Source of the DNA: Tridacna crocea
Lineage: Eukaryota; Mollusca; Bivalvia; Cardiida; Cardiidae
Length of the DNA: 64,000 bases
NCBI GenBank assembly: GCA_943736015.1
Contig: OX031062.1
Span: 4,012,501-4,076,500 of the forward strand
Direction of reading: 5' to 3'
The notes beneath the pieces were generated by a model. The model saw nothing but the letters and a program-made list of their open reading frames with translations, was not told the origin of the DNA and ran no database searches. Numbering within the stretch: position 1 is the first letter of the stretch; every line of letters starts with the position of its first letter. The translations under genes and the position numbers were made by a program. Shown here in pieces: positions 1 to 10,800 of the stretch.

Positions 1-31
1 TCATAAAGGTCTATGGCCCATAACTGTCATA

Positions 32-250
32 TTAACTCTAAACCAAAAGACAAAATTTAAGACTTGTCGAAATTGAAAGCACTTGCAGACGACAAAATAA
101 ACGTAACTTAAAAATTGAAATTTGTTTCCAGTAGGATAGAAAACATTGTGGGACAAGGGGTTACCAGCATTTTGTCCTTTCCCCACAATTTTTTCATAAG
201 GCTTTTATCTCAGAAACGTAAAAACCAGGGATTGTTTCGTGAAGGGTTAA
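32..250. mobile_element. TTAA-flanked palindromic MITE, core-damaged copy
   Basis: TTAA at both ends (32-35, 247-250). The inner parts match the family seen many times in this window: a left arm with a GCAGACGAC block, a central hairpin, and a right end AAGGGTTAA. The left half of the central palindrome is missing in this copy. Confidence 0.7.
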
Positions 251-355
251 AAGACGGAAAGTGCCGAGATTGGCCGAATAGGCTTTACGAAAACGTCGAC
301 GTTTACCGATGAATCAAGGGATGTCGACCTTAATAGAGACTGTTTCACAGATTAC

Positions 356-644
356 CTTCTTCTTTCTTTGTCTGTTCATCTGTCTGTTTGTTGGCCTCGT
401 CCATAGTGGACCAGGAGTTCGATGACGACGGCGGGGTGTACTCAGGCTCGGGGCTTCCGTTTTCTGCCTGTGCCTTTGTGTCGTCAGTCTGTGCCTCTAA
501 GGACGTGGGTTCAGGTGCCTCGTTTATTTTTTCATCGTCTGTTTTAACATTTTCACTTTGTAGCCCATTTTCAGCTACTTTTTCCTCGTCCGTTTGCAAT
601 TTTGTGGTTGTGTCGTTATTTTTATCCTCAGATTTAGTGGACAT
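356..644 (-). CDS. N-terminal exon of an acidic, disordered protein; gene runs off the left edge
   Basis: An open frame reads leftward from an ATG at 644 in a fair start context (AACAATGTC) for 96 codons. It is very rich in Asp, Glu, Lys, Thr, Ser and Gln, opens MSTKSEDKNNDTTTKLQT, and has no predicted globular, membrane or signal segment. A possible splice donor (GAAG then GTAATC) lies at 350-355; without it the frame stops after four more codons. Clean composition bias and a continuous frame argue for a real exon, and the acidic low-complexity style is common in N-terminal tails of cytosolic proteins. No family is recognised. It could also be a single short protein ending at 345. Confidence 0.45.
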
Positions 645-733
645 TGTTTATTTTTTTTTTCAGAAAAAAGCTAGAGTATTTCAAAATGTTATTTGAAGCA
701 AACGAGTTTTGAAAGAAACTGTGTAAAGTATAT

Positions 734-814
734 ATCGTCGGTTTACGTCAAAAACCTCGTAACTACAGCGTGATACAAGCTGTAGTTACGAGGTTTTTGA
801 AGTAAACCGACGAT
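734..814. repeat. Perfect-arm hairpin (palindromic MITE)
   Basis: Two arms of about 36 bases (starting CGTCGGTTTAC and ending GTAAACCGACG) surround a loop of about 9 bases. It lies roughly 90 bases upstream of the ATG of the exon at 356-644, so it may sit in that gene's promoter or 5' leader. Confidence 0.7.
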
Positions 815-2538
815 GTCCTTTTCAAATACAATGCCGAGTTTTAAGGACAATGAAGAAGATTGAAAACATTGTGAAAAAAAAGAAAATGAAGGTTACCAGT
901 TTACCAGCAGTTTCCCCTTTTTCTTTTTCCACTATGTTTTCCACTCTATTGATGACAAAACCCTCCATTTTAGCCACAATAAAGTAATTTCTTACAAATG
1001 CTTTCAATTTGGCCAAGTCGTAAAATTTTACTACTCGATCAAAATTCGCTCATTGTCATTTTTTTCCCCTTCCCTACAATGTTTTAACTCATAACCACAT
1101 AGTGATGACTTTTAATGCCCATGAAAATGAAGCCTTTTGAAAATATGGTGGGAAAAGGAGAAAATGCTGGTAACCAGCATTTTCTCCTTTTTCCACAATG
1201 TTTTCTACTCCTCACAAAACAAATCTAAACTTTTCAGTCTCTTTTATTTTGTCGTCTGCAAATGCTTTCAATTTGGACAAGCCTAAAATACTGTCGCTTG
1301 GCAATGAATTAAAACCATTTTACAGACAAATCTCAGCTATAATGAGTTAGTTTCTAGCAAATGCTTTCAATATGGCCAACTCTCAAAATCATATCACTCA
1401 ATCCAGATTTGCTAAATTTTTAGAATTGTTTTTGAAAACTCAGTACACAGCAACTCACAATGTCTTGAAACGAAAATCTTTGCCACACAGACTCAGAATA
1501 TAACCAGATACACTTGTTAATTAAGCCTAATTACACAATTATTGCTCTTCCTTCCAAATAAGAGTAAAAGAAATCAATACACGAGTTTCTGTCGGATCAG
1601 AAATATTGTGATTATGTCTGGTAACATTTAACCCTTTACTATACAATCACAAGTTTTCACGACCCTGAGAAAGCAGACTTTTGAAAAACATCGTGGGAAA
1701 AAGAGAAAATGCTGATAAACCAGCATGTCCTCCTTTTCCCATAGACGAATCTCATTCTTTTAAGGCACATTTAAGTTAACTTTTTCAATTTGAACCTTAT
1801 TAATTTTTATCGTTAGGGAAAGAGTTGACGAATAAGAACTTGAGTTCATTGTATTGGTCACAGAGTAAAATAAATTTTTAATCCTTCACTGCACAATTCC
1901 GTATTTCACCCGCCCCGAGGCTTTCTAGAACATCATGGAATTTAGGAGAAAAGGAGCGAAAATAGAAATTCTTCCTTGACTACGAGGTTTCTTAAATGTA
2001 TCCTATCATAGACGAAAATCATTATTAGGGCCACATCTTATCTTCTTCTGCAAATACTTTCTATTTGATCCATTTAAAAAAAAACCGTTTGGTAAAAACT
2101 TTGCTAATTACCCCATGTGCATTTTTAAGGCGGACTGATAGTGTTTTTTTTTTTTAAAGTGAAAACTTGCACGACGAGGCATGCTAAAATACGTCGTAAC
2201 AGATGGAGAAATTGCCCGTTTTGATAGCTTTCTTTTTACCGGTTATTCCACACTCCATGAGTGTATCAACCCTGAATAAGGAAGCTAAATAATGATAGTA
2301 ATAATAATAATGATAATAATGAACATTGTGGGAATGGGAGAAAACGCTGTGAGAAAAGGAGAAATAATGTTTTCAAACCTATAAGAAAACTTTAATTGAT
2401 TAATCGCCAAGTTATTGTCTGCAAAACACATTTAACTTTCGAGAAAGATTTAAAAATTTTGTCATCTGGTAAGAGGTTAATCTTTGCACAATAATCTTAA
2501 CGTACTTAATAAGCTCTACTGGCACGTTCGGAAATGGG
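815..2538. other. Non-coding stretch of decayed TTAA-MITE copies
   Basis: No convincing exon. Pieces of the palindromic MITE family recur at about 830-1060, 1628-1790, 1890-2110 and 2320-2500, each with recognisable core or GTCTGCAAATGCTTTCAA blocks but many changes. Only the copy at 1084-1312 is near complete. Confidence 0.5.
1084..1312. mobile_element. TTAA-flanked palindromic MITE
   Basis: TTAA at 1084-1087 and 1309-1312. The central palindrome around GCTGGTAACCAGC is intact, and the right arm carries the GTCGTCTGCAAATGC block. Confidence 0.7.
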
Positions 2539-2768
2539 TTAAGTCCTTACCAAACGACACAATCTAAGACCTGTCCAAATTGAAAGCATTTAGAGACGAT
2601 TAAAAAAAGTGTTACTCAAAATTTGTAATTCGATATCGGGAGGGTAGAAAACATTGTGGGAAAAGGAGAAAATGCTGGTAACCAGCATTTTCTCCTTTTC
2701 CCACGATGTTTTCAAAAGCCTTCTTTCTCCGGTTAGTTTATACTCGGGATTATGTGATAAAGGGTTAA
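2539..2768. mobile_element. TTAA-flanked palindromic MITE
   Basis: TTAA at both ends and a core palindrome of about 60 bases centred on GCTGGTAACCAGC, with arms GTGGGAAAAGGAGAAAAT and its complement. One of the better-preserved copies. Confidence 0.75.
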
Positions 2769-3249
2769 TTCTAGTGCTTACTTTGTTAAGTTGACAACAG
2801 CACTGAAAACCTGCTTTCTTTATTTAAACTTGTCCAAATTTCATATTGTTAATTAGTTTTTCAGCTATTCTTGTACAAATATTAAACTCTTTACCAAACG
2901 ACAAACTTTTTAGACCGGTCCATATTGAATGAATTGTAGACAACAAATGAAATGAGACTTAAACGACATCTAGGACAAACCGAAATTGAGAGCATGGCTC
3001 AAATATTTTTATTTCATTGATGGAATTCTGAAACGAAACTCTGTGAGGGAAAGGTTATTAAAGGTCAGTACTGCCCAACAAATTAATTCAGTTAATAAGA
3101 GAATAGCCCTGATCTGACTAAAGCTAATTCGGTTTGATTAAACTTGAGGCCCTGATTTGAAACTGTGTCTGCAGATTTGGGCGTATTTTTACTGAACTAA
3201 TTTTGCGCCAAAGGCTAGAAAATGAAGCTTTTTGTGGACTGCATACATC

Positions 3250-3286
3250 CAAGATCAGACTGCACAATACGTGCAGTCTGATCTTG
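3250..3286. repeat. Short hairpin CAAGATCAGACTGCAC
   Basis: A 16-base arm, a short loop and an exact inverted copy. The same motif occurs in the second TTAA-MITE family (28655-28857) and in the repeats that accompany the D-type stalk exons. Confidence 0.6.
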
Positions 3287-3442
3287 ATTATATACTGTCC
3301 GCATTTGGCATCGATTGTAATTGGGAAAAAAACCGAGTTAATGAAATTTATCATGTGGAGCTATTTCTTTTTTTTTTAAAGAAGATTACAGTTTGTCAGA
3401 TTAAAAAGTTATGACCTGAGTACAACGCCCTTTGACTCCTAG

Positions 3443-3575
3443 CGTGGTTTATCGTTCAATAAACCACAGTTGTGAATTATGAGGCACAATAAATAATCCA
3501 TGAGGGCGATAGCCCGAGTGGTTTATTCATTGCGCCTCATAATTCACAATGTGGTTTATTGAACGATAAACCACG
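3443..3575. mobile_element. Hairpin MITE with CGTGGTTTATCG ends
   Basis: Terminal inverted repeats begin CGTGGTTTATCGTTCAATAA and are mirrored at 3553-3575. The arms extend through GTGAATTATGAGGC. No coding content. Confidence 0.7.
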
Positions 3576-4165
3576 ACAGAAAGAAAATTATTTCGATTCT
3601 AACATGGCCAGTTCTTAATAAAAGTAAAACAAGTTCAAACTTGGAGTAAAAACGCGGATGAAGATTATGTTCCATTGAATAATCCACACATTGAATCAAC
3701 GTCACTCGATATTGAATGACGTCACTCCACAGCAATGCTGATAATCATAAATGGAATTCTCGAACGTATTTCTAGATGAAGCAAAGTGGAGTCTCGGAAT
3801 ACAGTTTCGATTGCATTGATTATATTACATAGTACTAGAACGTGGCATTGATTGTTTTCTCCCAAAGAGTCATTTAAAAAATCATTCAACAGTTTTTTTT
3901 TAAACCCATCGTTCGAAATATACACGAAGGTTTCAGTTAATTTGCTATAAATCATCCCATATACAGGGCCTCTTGAATCCGAATGAAGCACTGTTATAAG
4001 TTGTTAGAAACATCAATACTCGAGACTCTTTGATTATAACACTATTGGTCATTATGTATATACAAGGTGAAATACTGTGTATAGAATTTATATAATACAA
4101 CCCTTTCGAGGGTATCTGAAAGCGAACAACAAAAAAACCCCCCAACTTTTATGGACTGTAAATTA

Positions 4166-4487
4166 CCTGGACCCCGTTTCACTAAGGTAGTTACGAATAG
4201 CATTTGCGTAATTTTTACGTAACTATAGTAAAGTGGCATTAATCTGCTACGAGATACATGAAAACTATCATGATAATTTTAGAAAACCATGGCGATAAAT
4301 CAACGTTTCTCGGAAATTTCTTCTGGATAAAATGAGAAGATAAACTTTCCAGAAAACTTTGATTTTATTTCTAAAACTGTCACAATAGTTTCCATGTGTT
4401 TCGTGGCAGGTAAATGCCACTATACTATAGTAACGTAAACCTTACGAAAATTTTGTTCGTAACTACCTTGGTGAAACGGGCCCCAGG
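4166..4487. mobile_element. MITE with CCTGGxCCCGTTTCAC terminal repeats
   Basis: The left end CCTGGACCCCGTTTCACTAA is matched by an inverted right end over roughly 30 bases (through GGTAGTTACGAA). The AT-rich centre has no coding content. The end sequence resembles widespread animal MITEs, but I cannot fix the superfamily. Confidence 0.7.
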
Positions 4488-4548
4488 TGTAGATCTTATA
4501 TCGAAGATCAACTGGGCTTATATTTACCAACCATTCTTAAGATCGCTT

Positions 4549-4677
4549 TTAGTCTTATTCTGTAGAATGTCCAAAATTTGAAAGTAACACAACTTTATAT
4601 TGGCTATTCAGTTTAGCCAATCAGAAGTTGTGTTACTTTCATTTTAAAAAAGGAGAAATCTTATAGAATAAGGCTAA
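4549..4677. repeat. Nested hairpin element
   Basis: Outer arms (TTAGTCTTATTCTGTAGA and complement) enclose inner arms (GAAAGTAACACAACTT and complement) around a loop of about 30 bases. Confidence 0.55.
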
Positions 4678-4734
4678 TTGGGTCGCCGATTCGAATCTCA
4701 AGCTTTGTTAATTTCTTGTCGAGGATTAATGATA

Positions 4735-5935
4735 GTGTCATTTGTTAGGGGAGACCACTCCTTCATGCATGGGTTTGTCCCCATTTAAGGCAGTGGACCC
4801 GTAATACTTCTAGGGTAGCATGGCATAAAATTTCTTGACAGTTGATAAAGAGAGATTCATGCAGATGTAATACTTTTGCTCATTTTTAACCGACCAGAAA
4901 TTCCTTTGATGTCTGTCTTGAAATTATTTGTTGATACTTTTGTCAGTTTTTAGAAAAGGGAGGTAATTATCATATCCCTTTGTAATGAGAATAAAGTGGT
5001 TTTAGATTTATAAATGATAATTCCAGGATGGCCAAAATGGAAAAAATGGCTCGGTGAAAGAAGTATAATACTCATTTTCAGTGTTAGAAAATTTTTAAGG
5101 ATACTATTATAGTGGAAACAGCTGTTTTCTTTTACGGGTCCACTACTTTATATGCAATACGTAACCACTGCGTTGGGGAGATATCTCTTTGGCTTAGTGG
5201 TTATGGTATTGTCCTTTCATACGGGCGTTTTAGGGTTCGAATGCTGCCCGTTCCCTAATTTCTGATATGCTTTTGTCCATTTGTTTCTTTGTTACGGACT
5301 TTGTTCGTAAGACATTGGAACCGACTTTCTGCCTAATAAGGCTTGAATAATCAATAAACGATGACTTTAAAAGTAGGTGTGTCACGGGAGACCACTCCTT
5401 CATGCATGGCTTCGTCCCTATTTAAATACAAAACCTGGCAACTGCGTTGGAGAGATATTTTGGCTCAGTGGTTAAGGCATTGGCCTTTTATCCGGGAGTT
5501 CTAGGGTTCGAATGCTGCCCGGTCCCTTAGAGAGAGAGAGAGAGAGGTTTCTGCCATGTATTTGTTTATTTGCTTCTTTGTTCGTAAGATAGGGTCTCAT
5601 CCGGGATTGGCAATTGAGCAATTAATTCCATTTATTGTCCTAAACGGACTTTCTGCCTAATAAGGCTTTGGGTAATCAATAAATGATGACTTTTAGAGGG
5701 GGGGGGGTGTTTTACGGGAGACCACTCCTGCATGGCTCTGTCCCTGTTTAAATATAATACTTAGCCACTGCGTTGGGGAGATATCTCTTTGGCTCAGTGA
5801 TAAAGGTATAGGCCTTACGTCTGGGTGTTCGAATGCTGCCCTTTTCCTTATTTCTGCCATGTATTTGTTCATGTTACGGACTTCGTTCGTAAGGCATTGG
5901 AACAGGCTTGATTCGTCTCACACCGCCGATCCATG
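4735..5935 (+). repeat. Tandem array of a tRNA-derived SINE
   Basis: Three units begin near 5170, 5445 and 5771, with a partial unit before them. Each has a tRNA-like head with an A-box-like GGCTCAGTGG and a B-box-like GGGTTCGAATGC, then a shared body (TAATAAGGCTT, AATCAATAAA) and a joint containing GGGAGACCACTCC. They look like pol III retroposon units that became a short tandem repeat, not working tRNA genes. Confidence 0.7.
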
Positions 5936-6246
5936 TTTCAACAGTGGCTACGTTGGAAAGTAGCCAGTGACTTAGGAAGAATGCTGTGCTAAGTATTGGT
6001 GAAAGAAACTCTAGAAAAGTATGAATAGGTGCACTAGCCGTCGCAACATTAATTAGATAATGTTGAGCACAGCTTTAGTCGGTCTGTCTGTCGGTCGATC
6101 TGTCAGGCGGTCGGTCAGTCAGTATTCATAGGGGCCTACCAGAAGTACCTAAATCTCTTTGAATAATAAAATCTTGCTTTATTCATGACAACTGCACCGG
6201 GATACTATAACAACCATGTTTATATAATAAAATGGCCATTCATTTC

Positions 6247-6462
6247 TTAACCCTTTCCCAAACAATCCCTGGTTTTTACGGGTCTGGAATGGTAGCCTTT
6301 TGAAAACATTGTGGGAAAAGGAGAAAATGCTGGTAACCAGCATTTTCTCCTTTTCACACAATGTTTTCTACCCGATCATCTTTTCAGCAAGAGTTGAATT
6401 GTCGTCTGCAAATGCTTCCAATTTGGTCTAGTCCAAAAGTTTGTCGTTTGGGAAAGGGTTAA
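6247..6462. mobile_element. TTAA-flanked palindromic MITE
   Basis: Starts TTAACCCTTTCCCAAACAA and ends with the inverted form ...TTTGGGAAAGGGTTAA. Central palindrome intact. This copy shows the terminal inverted repeat of the family most clearly. Confidence 0.8.
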
Positions 6463-6716
6463 CACGGTATCCATGTAGCTTGACAATACTATGTTCTGTA
6501 CTTGTCATTCCCTTCATTATGCTTTGTATGCTTCTAACAGCCGAACTCTTGTGAAATCATTGTGGCGAAATTGCTCGCGACGCTCAATTTGTCCTTTGCC
6601 GAAATGTTTTCACATGTATTACATACAAATAAAAATATTGTGGTAAAGGAAAAATTTGATATGAATTTTATGTACGAGTTCGAGTAGCTTATGCGTATTA
6701 AGCAATAATTATAAGT

Positions 6717-6722
6717 TTTATT
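6717..6722 (-). promoter_or_regulatory. Possible polyadenylation signal AATAAA
   Basis: AATAAA on the minus strand, about 200 bases after the stop codon of the large membrane-protein gene. The position suits a 3' UTR end, but AT-rich DNA gives many chance matches. Confidence 0.35.
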
Positions 6723-6919
6723 ATTGGACCAAAACTGCCATTTGAGTTTTTTCGAAGCTCTTAAGGATTAAAACAAACTGTCCCTGATTTTTTTACATGT
6801 AAATACTACCATATTTTCCACGAAAGATGCAAGCTACATTGTAAAATTGACAAGTTGTCAAGAAACTAAATCGTCTGAAAAATAAATCTTAAAATCTCTT
6901 AAGAAATGTTTGCATGTCG

Positions 6920-7186
6920 CTATTCCATATACCATTGCGGTGTTTTGTGGATTCTTTGCACACGGTCTTGGCTCCTGGGTTTCTTCATTCTCACGACCAC
7001 GTGGTATAAAACAAGGCAGATAAGTAACACCCCTGTCATGGCACCTGCGCCGTACCCAGCATGCTTTAGGATTTGGGCAACCGTCATCTTTGGTCGCCTC
7101 TTTATAATCTGAACTCGTCTCTCCACATTATCCGGACCACGTACAATACAGTAACAGCTGACCTTCCCGCTGTTAACAACTTGTTT
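6920..7186 (-). CDS. Terminal exon: membrane-proximal segment, TM helix, cytoplasmic tail
   Basis: After the acceptor TTTCTGTTTCAG the frame reads 88 residues to TAG at 6920-6922. Residues 9-13 are VSCYC, followed by a basic stretch (IIKRRPK). A hydrophobic helix (residues about 44-66, including TGVLLICLVLYHVVV) follows, then RMKK and a 20-odd residue tail ending QWYME. Positive charge just after the helix fits a type I membrane protein. The exon starts in phase 0 like the A exons, so it may be a modified A exon fused to a TM. No known signalling motif is visible in the tail. Confidence 0.85.
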   Translation of the reverse strand, partial: KQVVNSGKVSCYCIVRGPDNVERRVQIIKRRPKMTVAQILKHAGYGAGAMTGVLLICLVLYHVVVRMKKPRSQDRVQRIHKTPQWYME

Positions 7187-7807
7187 CTGAAACAGAAACC
7201 AAATAATTTACATGATAGTTGATTTTTTGTATAATCACTGATAAAACGGAACTGGTACAACTGACATAATCAAAGCGTTGAGAACGCTGGTGTGGTATTT
7301 GTCAAGGAAACCCATTGTGTGGAATTAACAGTTTGAAATAACTTTAGCCTTTTATATCTAATTTCCAATATTACAATATTACTTGGATCTATATTCATAA
7401 GCAATCAAATGTAGTAGCGCGCAAGCATAGGACGAACAAGCCATGGAATTAATTGGTTTTGGAACAATAAAGCCCATGGTCAGTTGATAAAGTTGTACCA
7501 TTGCACCAATAAAAGGCTAGGAGCGAGAGAAGCTATTTTCAATGAAAAATAAGTATCTCAACGATCGATGGCATCGCCCAATGTACTTTAATATGCCATT
7601 TCAAATTACATATTTGGGTGCCACCGAAAAATTCATTTGCCTGAGAAAAAAAAGAATTTAACTGGGTTTATTTCCTTCGGCTTTGCACAAAATAAGATAC
7701 ATGGGTATCAAAATTCAATCTTGAACTCATAGTGGTATTGTCTTCCACAAATACCACAAAAACCATTGACGATAGAATTAAATCGCATACATAGGTTAAA
7801 AAAACAT

Positions 7808-7846
<39 letters not shown>

Positions 7847-10800
7847 GTTTTTTCTCAATATAGTTTTATCAAAGCGATTGTTTATAAAAGATACTCACCG
7901 CTCTTTGTGCAGCTGCAATTACAAATATTGATAATAAAATTAAAACAATGTATACATAGACACAATGTTAAAATGCCTAAGAAATACTCAACATTGTTAT
8001 ATAGTATAAAAAGCAAACCTTTTATTAGTTGCACACAATTAGGAGTAGATAACTAACCCTACTGATCAGTGTATTCGAATGCTCGGGAAAAAACACAACA
8101 GAGGGTATTGTGGATCAGTAAATTTTGTGACTATATATAGTATGTATAATCATTCATAGATATATGCTTTTTCAACCTATAAAAGTGCAATGATAGTTTT
8201 ATGACGAATCATTGTTTTCTAATCTATCAATAACGATTTCATTTTTTTTTTTGCATAAAATAAAATAAAATTATTCCTTTGAAAGGTTGTAGCAAAAACA
8301 GAGACAGCTCTTCCAAGCGAAAATAATACTCACCCCCTCTTGCAGCTGCACCAGTACATACATCTGTTACGAAAATCAAGACGAGAAATACAGAAAGAGG
8401 ATTTAATGCTTCTTTGAGATGTATTTTATCTAGCATTATTTAGCCAAATTTAATTTGGTGTGTGCAAATGGTTAAACCCTTTCCCAATTAATCCCTGGTT
8501 TTTACGTGTCTGGAATAGTAGCCTTTTGAAAACATTGTAGGAAAAGGATAAAATGCTGGTAACCAGCATTTTCTCCTTTTCCCACAATGTTTTCTACTCT
8601 ATCATAGACAGAAATCATCTTTTCAGCAAGAGTTGAATTGTCGTCTGCAAATGCTTTCAATTTGGTCTAGTCCAAAAGTTTGTCGTTTGGGAAAGGGTTA
8701 AATATGAAGAAGTCTAAACATTTCATCTTCTAGTAAAGTGTTATAAGGCTGCAAATTTAACGAAATCTTCATTTCATGCAAGATCAACAGGACAGGTTAA
8801 AGTGTCAAATGCCATTGAATGTCAGACAGACCCCTTGGTTAGCGACACTTGCATAGCAGCCTTCGACTGAATATCCGTACTCAAGATGTAGAGAACAGAA
8901 CAAAACATGGATTATCTGACAAAAACTACATACATGTAATTTATAGTCATACAGTAATATATATAAATTCTAAAACAGATGCATTTAGTCACACGATTTC
9001 TTACTACATGTGTTTACAATTCCAAATCATTTTATGAAACTTTGAAAAAGAAAAGGAGTAAATAAGTGAAAATATAAAACAGACGAGTATTTAAAGAATT
9101 ATACTTCATTGGTAAAATATCATGAAATAGAAGTGGGTAAGTTGGCATTTTTGTGTATCTGTCTATTTTTCGCTTTTTTTTTTTTTTTTTGAGAAAAGCA
9201 GTATGCCCTCAAATTAAAACTGCCACGAAATATTTGAAAGAATCGGCACAATAAGTAAAAAAAGACGTGCCTGTTCATTATGCTGATAGCTTTATTGAAC
9301 TGTTCAATACAACCAGTGTTGGCTTACCTGATGTCATCGTTGTGTTGTCAGTAACAGAAATGGTGTCAGACACTGTGCAAAAATTAAGTATATACACGTG
9401 CAGTGCTTACAAAATAATTTACTCTAAGCCGCTAAGTGTGATACAAGGACCTTTAGCAGACAGTGCAGATCAAGATCAGACTACACAACACATGCATTCT
9501 GAACTTGAATATATACTGTTCGATACTATGAGTGTATTTCTCTGGAAACTGCAATGGTTTGGTATCTAGGATTACTGTTGGCAGAAAATCTTTATTCTAT
9601 TCATTTAGCAGTATAAGAGCTAACAAATGAATATCTTATGTTGTCTTATGTTGATTATATTGGATTTGACAAAGATAAGGGAAGATTGGGTCGAAGAAAT
9701 ATCTAAGGGAATTAAGTAAAAGACAATAACATCGATTTCAATATAATAATTCACATACGGCGCAGTGTCAAAAATTGATGAAATTAAAGAATAAAAAAAT
9801 AGATAATAATAAAAAAAAATGTGAATGCCATTGGAGGTCCAAAGAGTAGCTATACATTTTTTATAAGAATTTATAGTAAAGTTACAAATGTTTAACCCAA
9901 TACCAAACGACACTATTTTAGACTGGTCCAAATTGAAAGCATTTGCAGACGACATTATTAAAGTGACTGAAAATTTTTAATTTGTTTTGTGAAGGGTAGA
10001 AAACACTGTGGGAAAAGGAGTAAATGCTGGTTACCAGCATTTTCTCCTTTTCCCACAGTGTTTTCAAAAGGCCTCTTTCTCAGGGGGCGTCAAAAGTAGG
10101 GATTGTGTGGTAATGGGTTAATTTAGTTTTGTTGCTATCATTGCTGTTTTCTAGACTCAAGACTTTTGAATTTGTAGGTGCTTTGTGTTTGTGTATTTCT
10201 CAGATATTCATTTCTGTGAGCTTATTGTCTCCTACAACATGTGGAAAATACCATTTCTTTATACTGAATTCATTGATACAGAAAACACAAAGTTTCAGAT
10301 GTTTACTTTTGCTGCTGTCCTTCTTATTTCTAGACACAAGACTTTTGAATCTTTACATAGGTATTTGGCGTTGATATATTTTCAAAATTTCCGATGCTTT
10401 AAGCTTAGTGTCAAAATCAACATACAGAAATTATACTTCTTTACGATAAATTCATAAAATCCATTATATATAGATCTACATATTTTACACATTTTTTTAT
10501 CCTAAAAAATCCAGTTATGCTGTCAAATGAAAACTGTCATGAAATTACTGATAGACTAAGCACAATGAAGTAAAAAGAAACCAGCGGAATATTTATACTT
10601 ATATCTTTATTCAAGTAATAAATGCATCCAGTGATAGCTTACCTGATGTACTCGTTGTGTTGTAAGTAGCGGAGGTGGTGTCAGACACTGCTACAAAAAT
10701 AAAGAATATACAAGTGCTCACAAAACCTTCACCCATAGGCTGGTGAGCGTTACTCAGGAACCTTTCGCAGATAGTATTATCAAGATCAGAATACACAATT

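Noticed and set aside
388-696. 102-codon plus-strand open frame
   Set aside because: Opposite-strand shadow of the acidic exon at 356-644; its Ser/Phe richness mirrors that exon's codons.
5170-5240. A tRNA gene
   Set aside because: A- and B-box-like blocks are present, but no complete cloverleaf or anticodon arm can be drawn and the unit is repeated with a SINE body.
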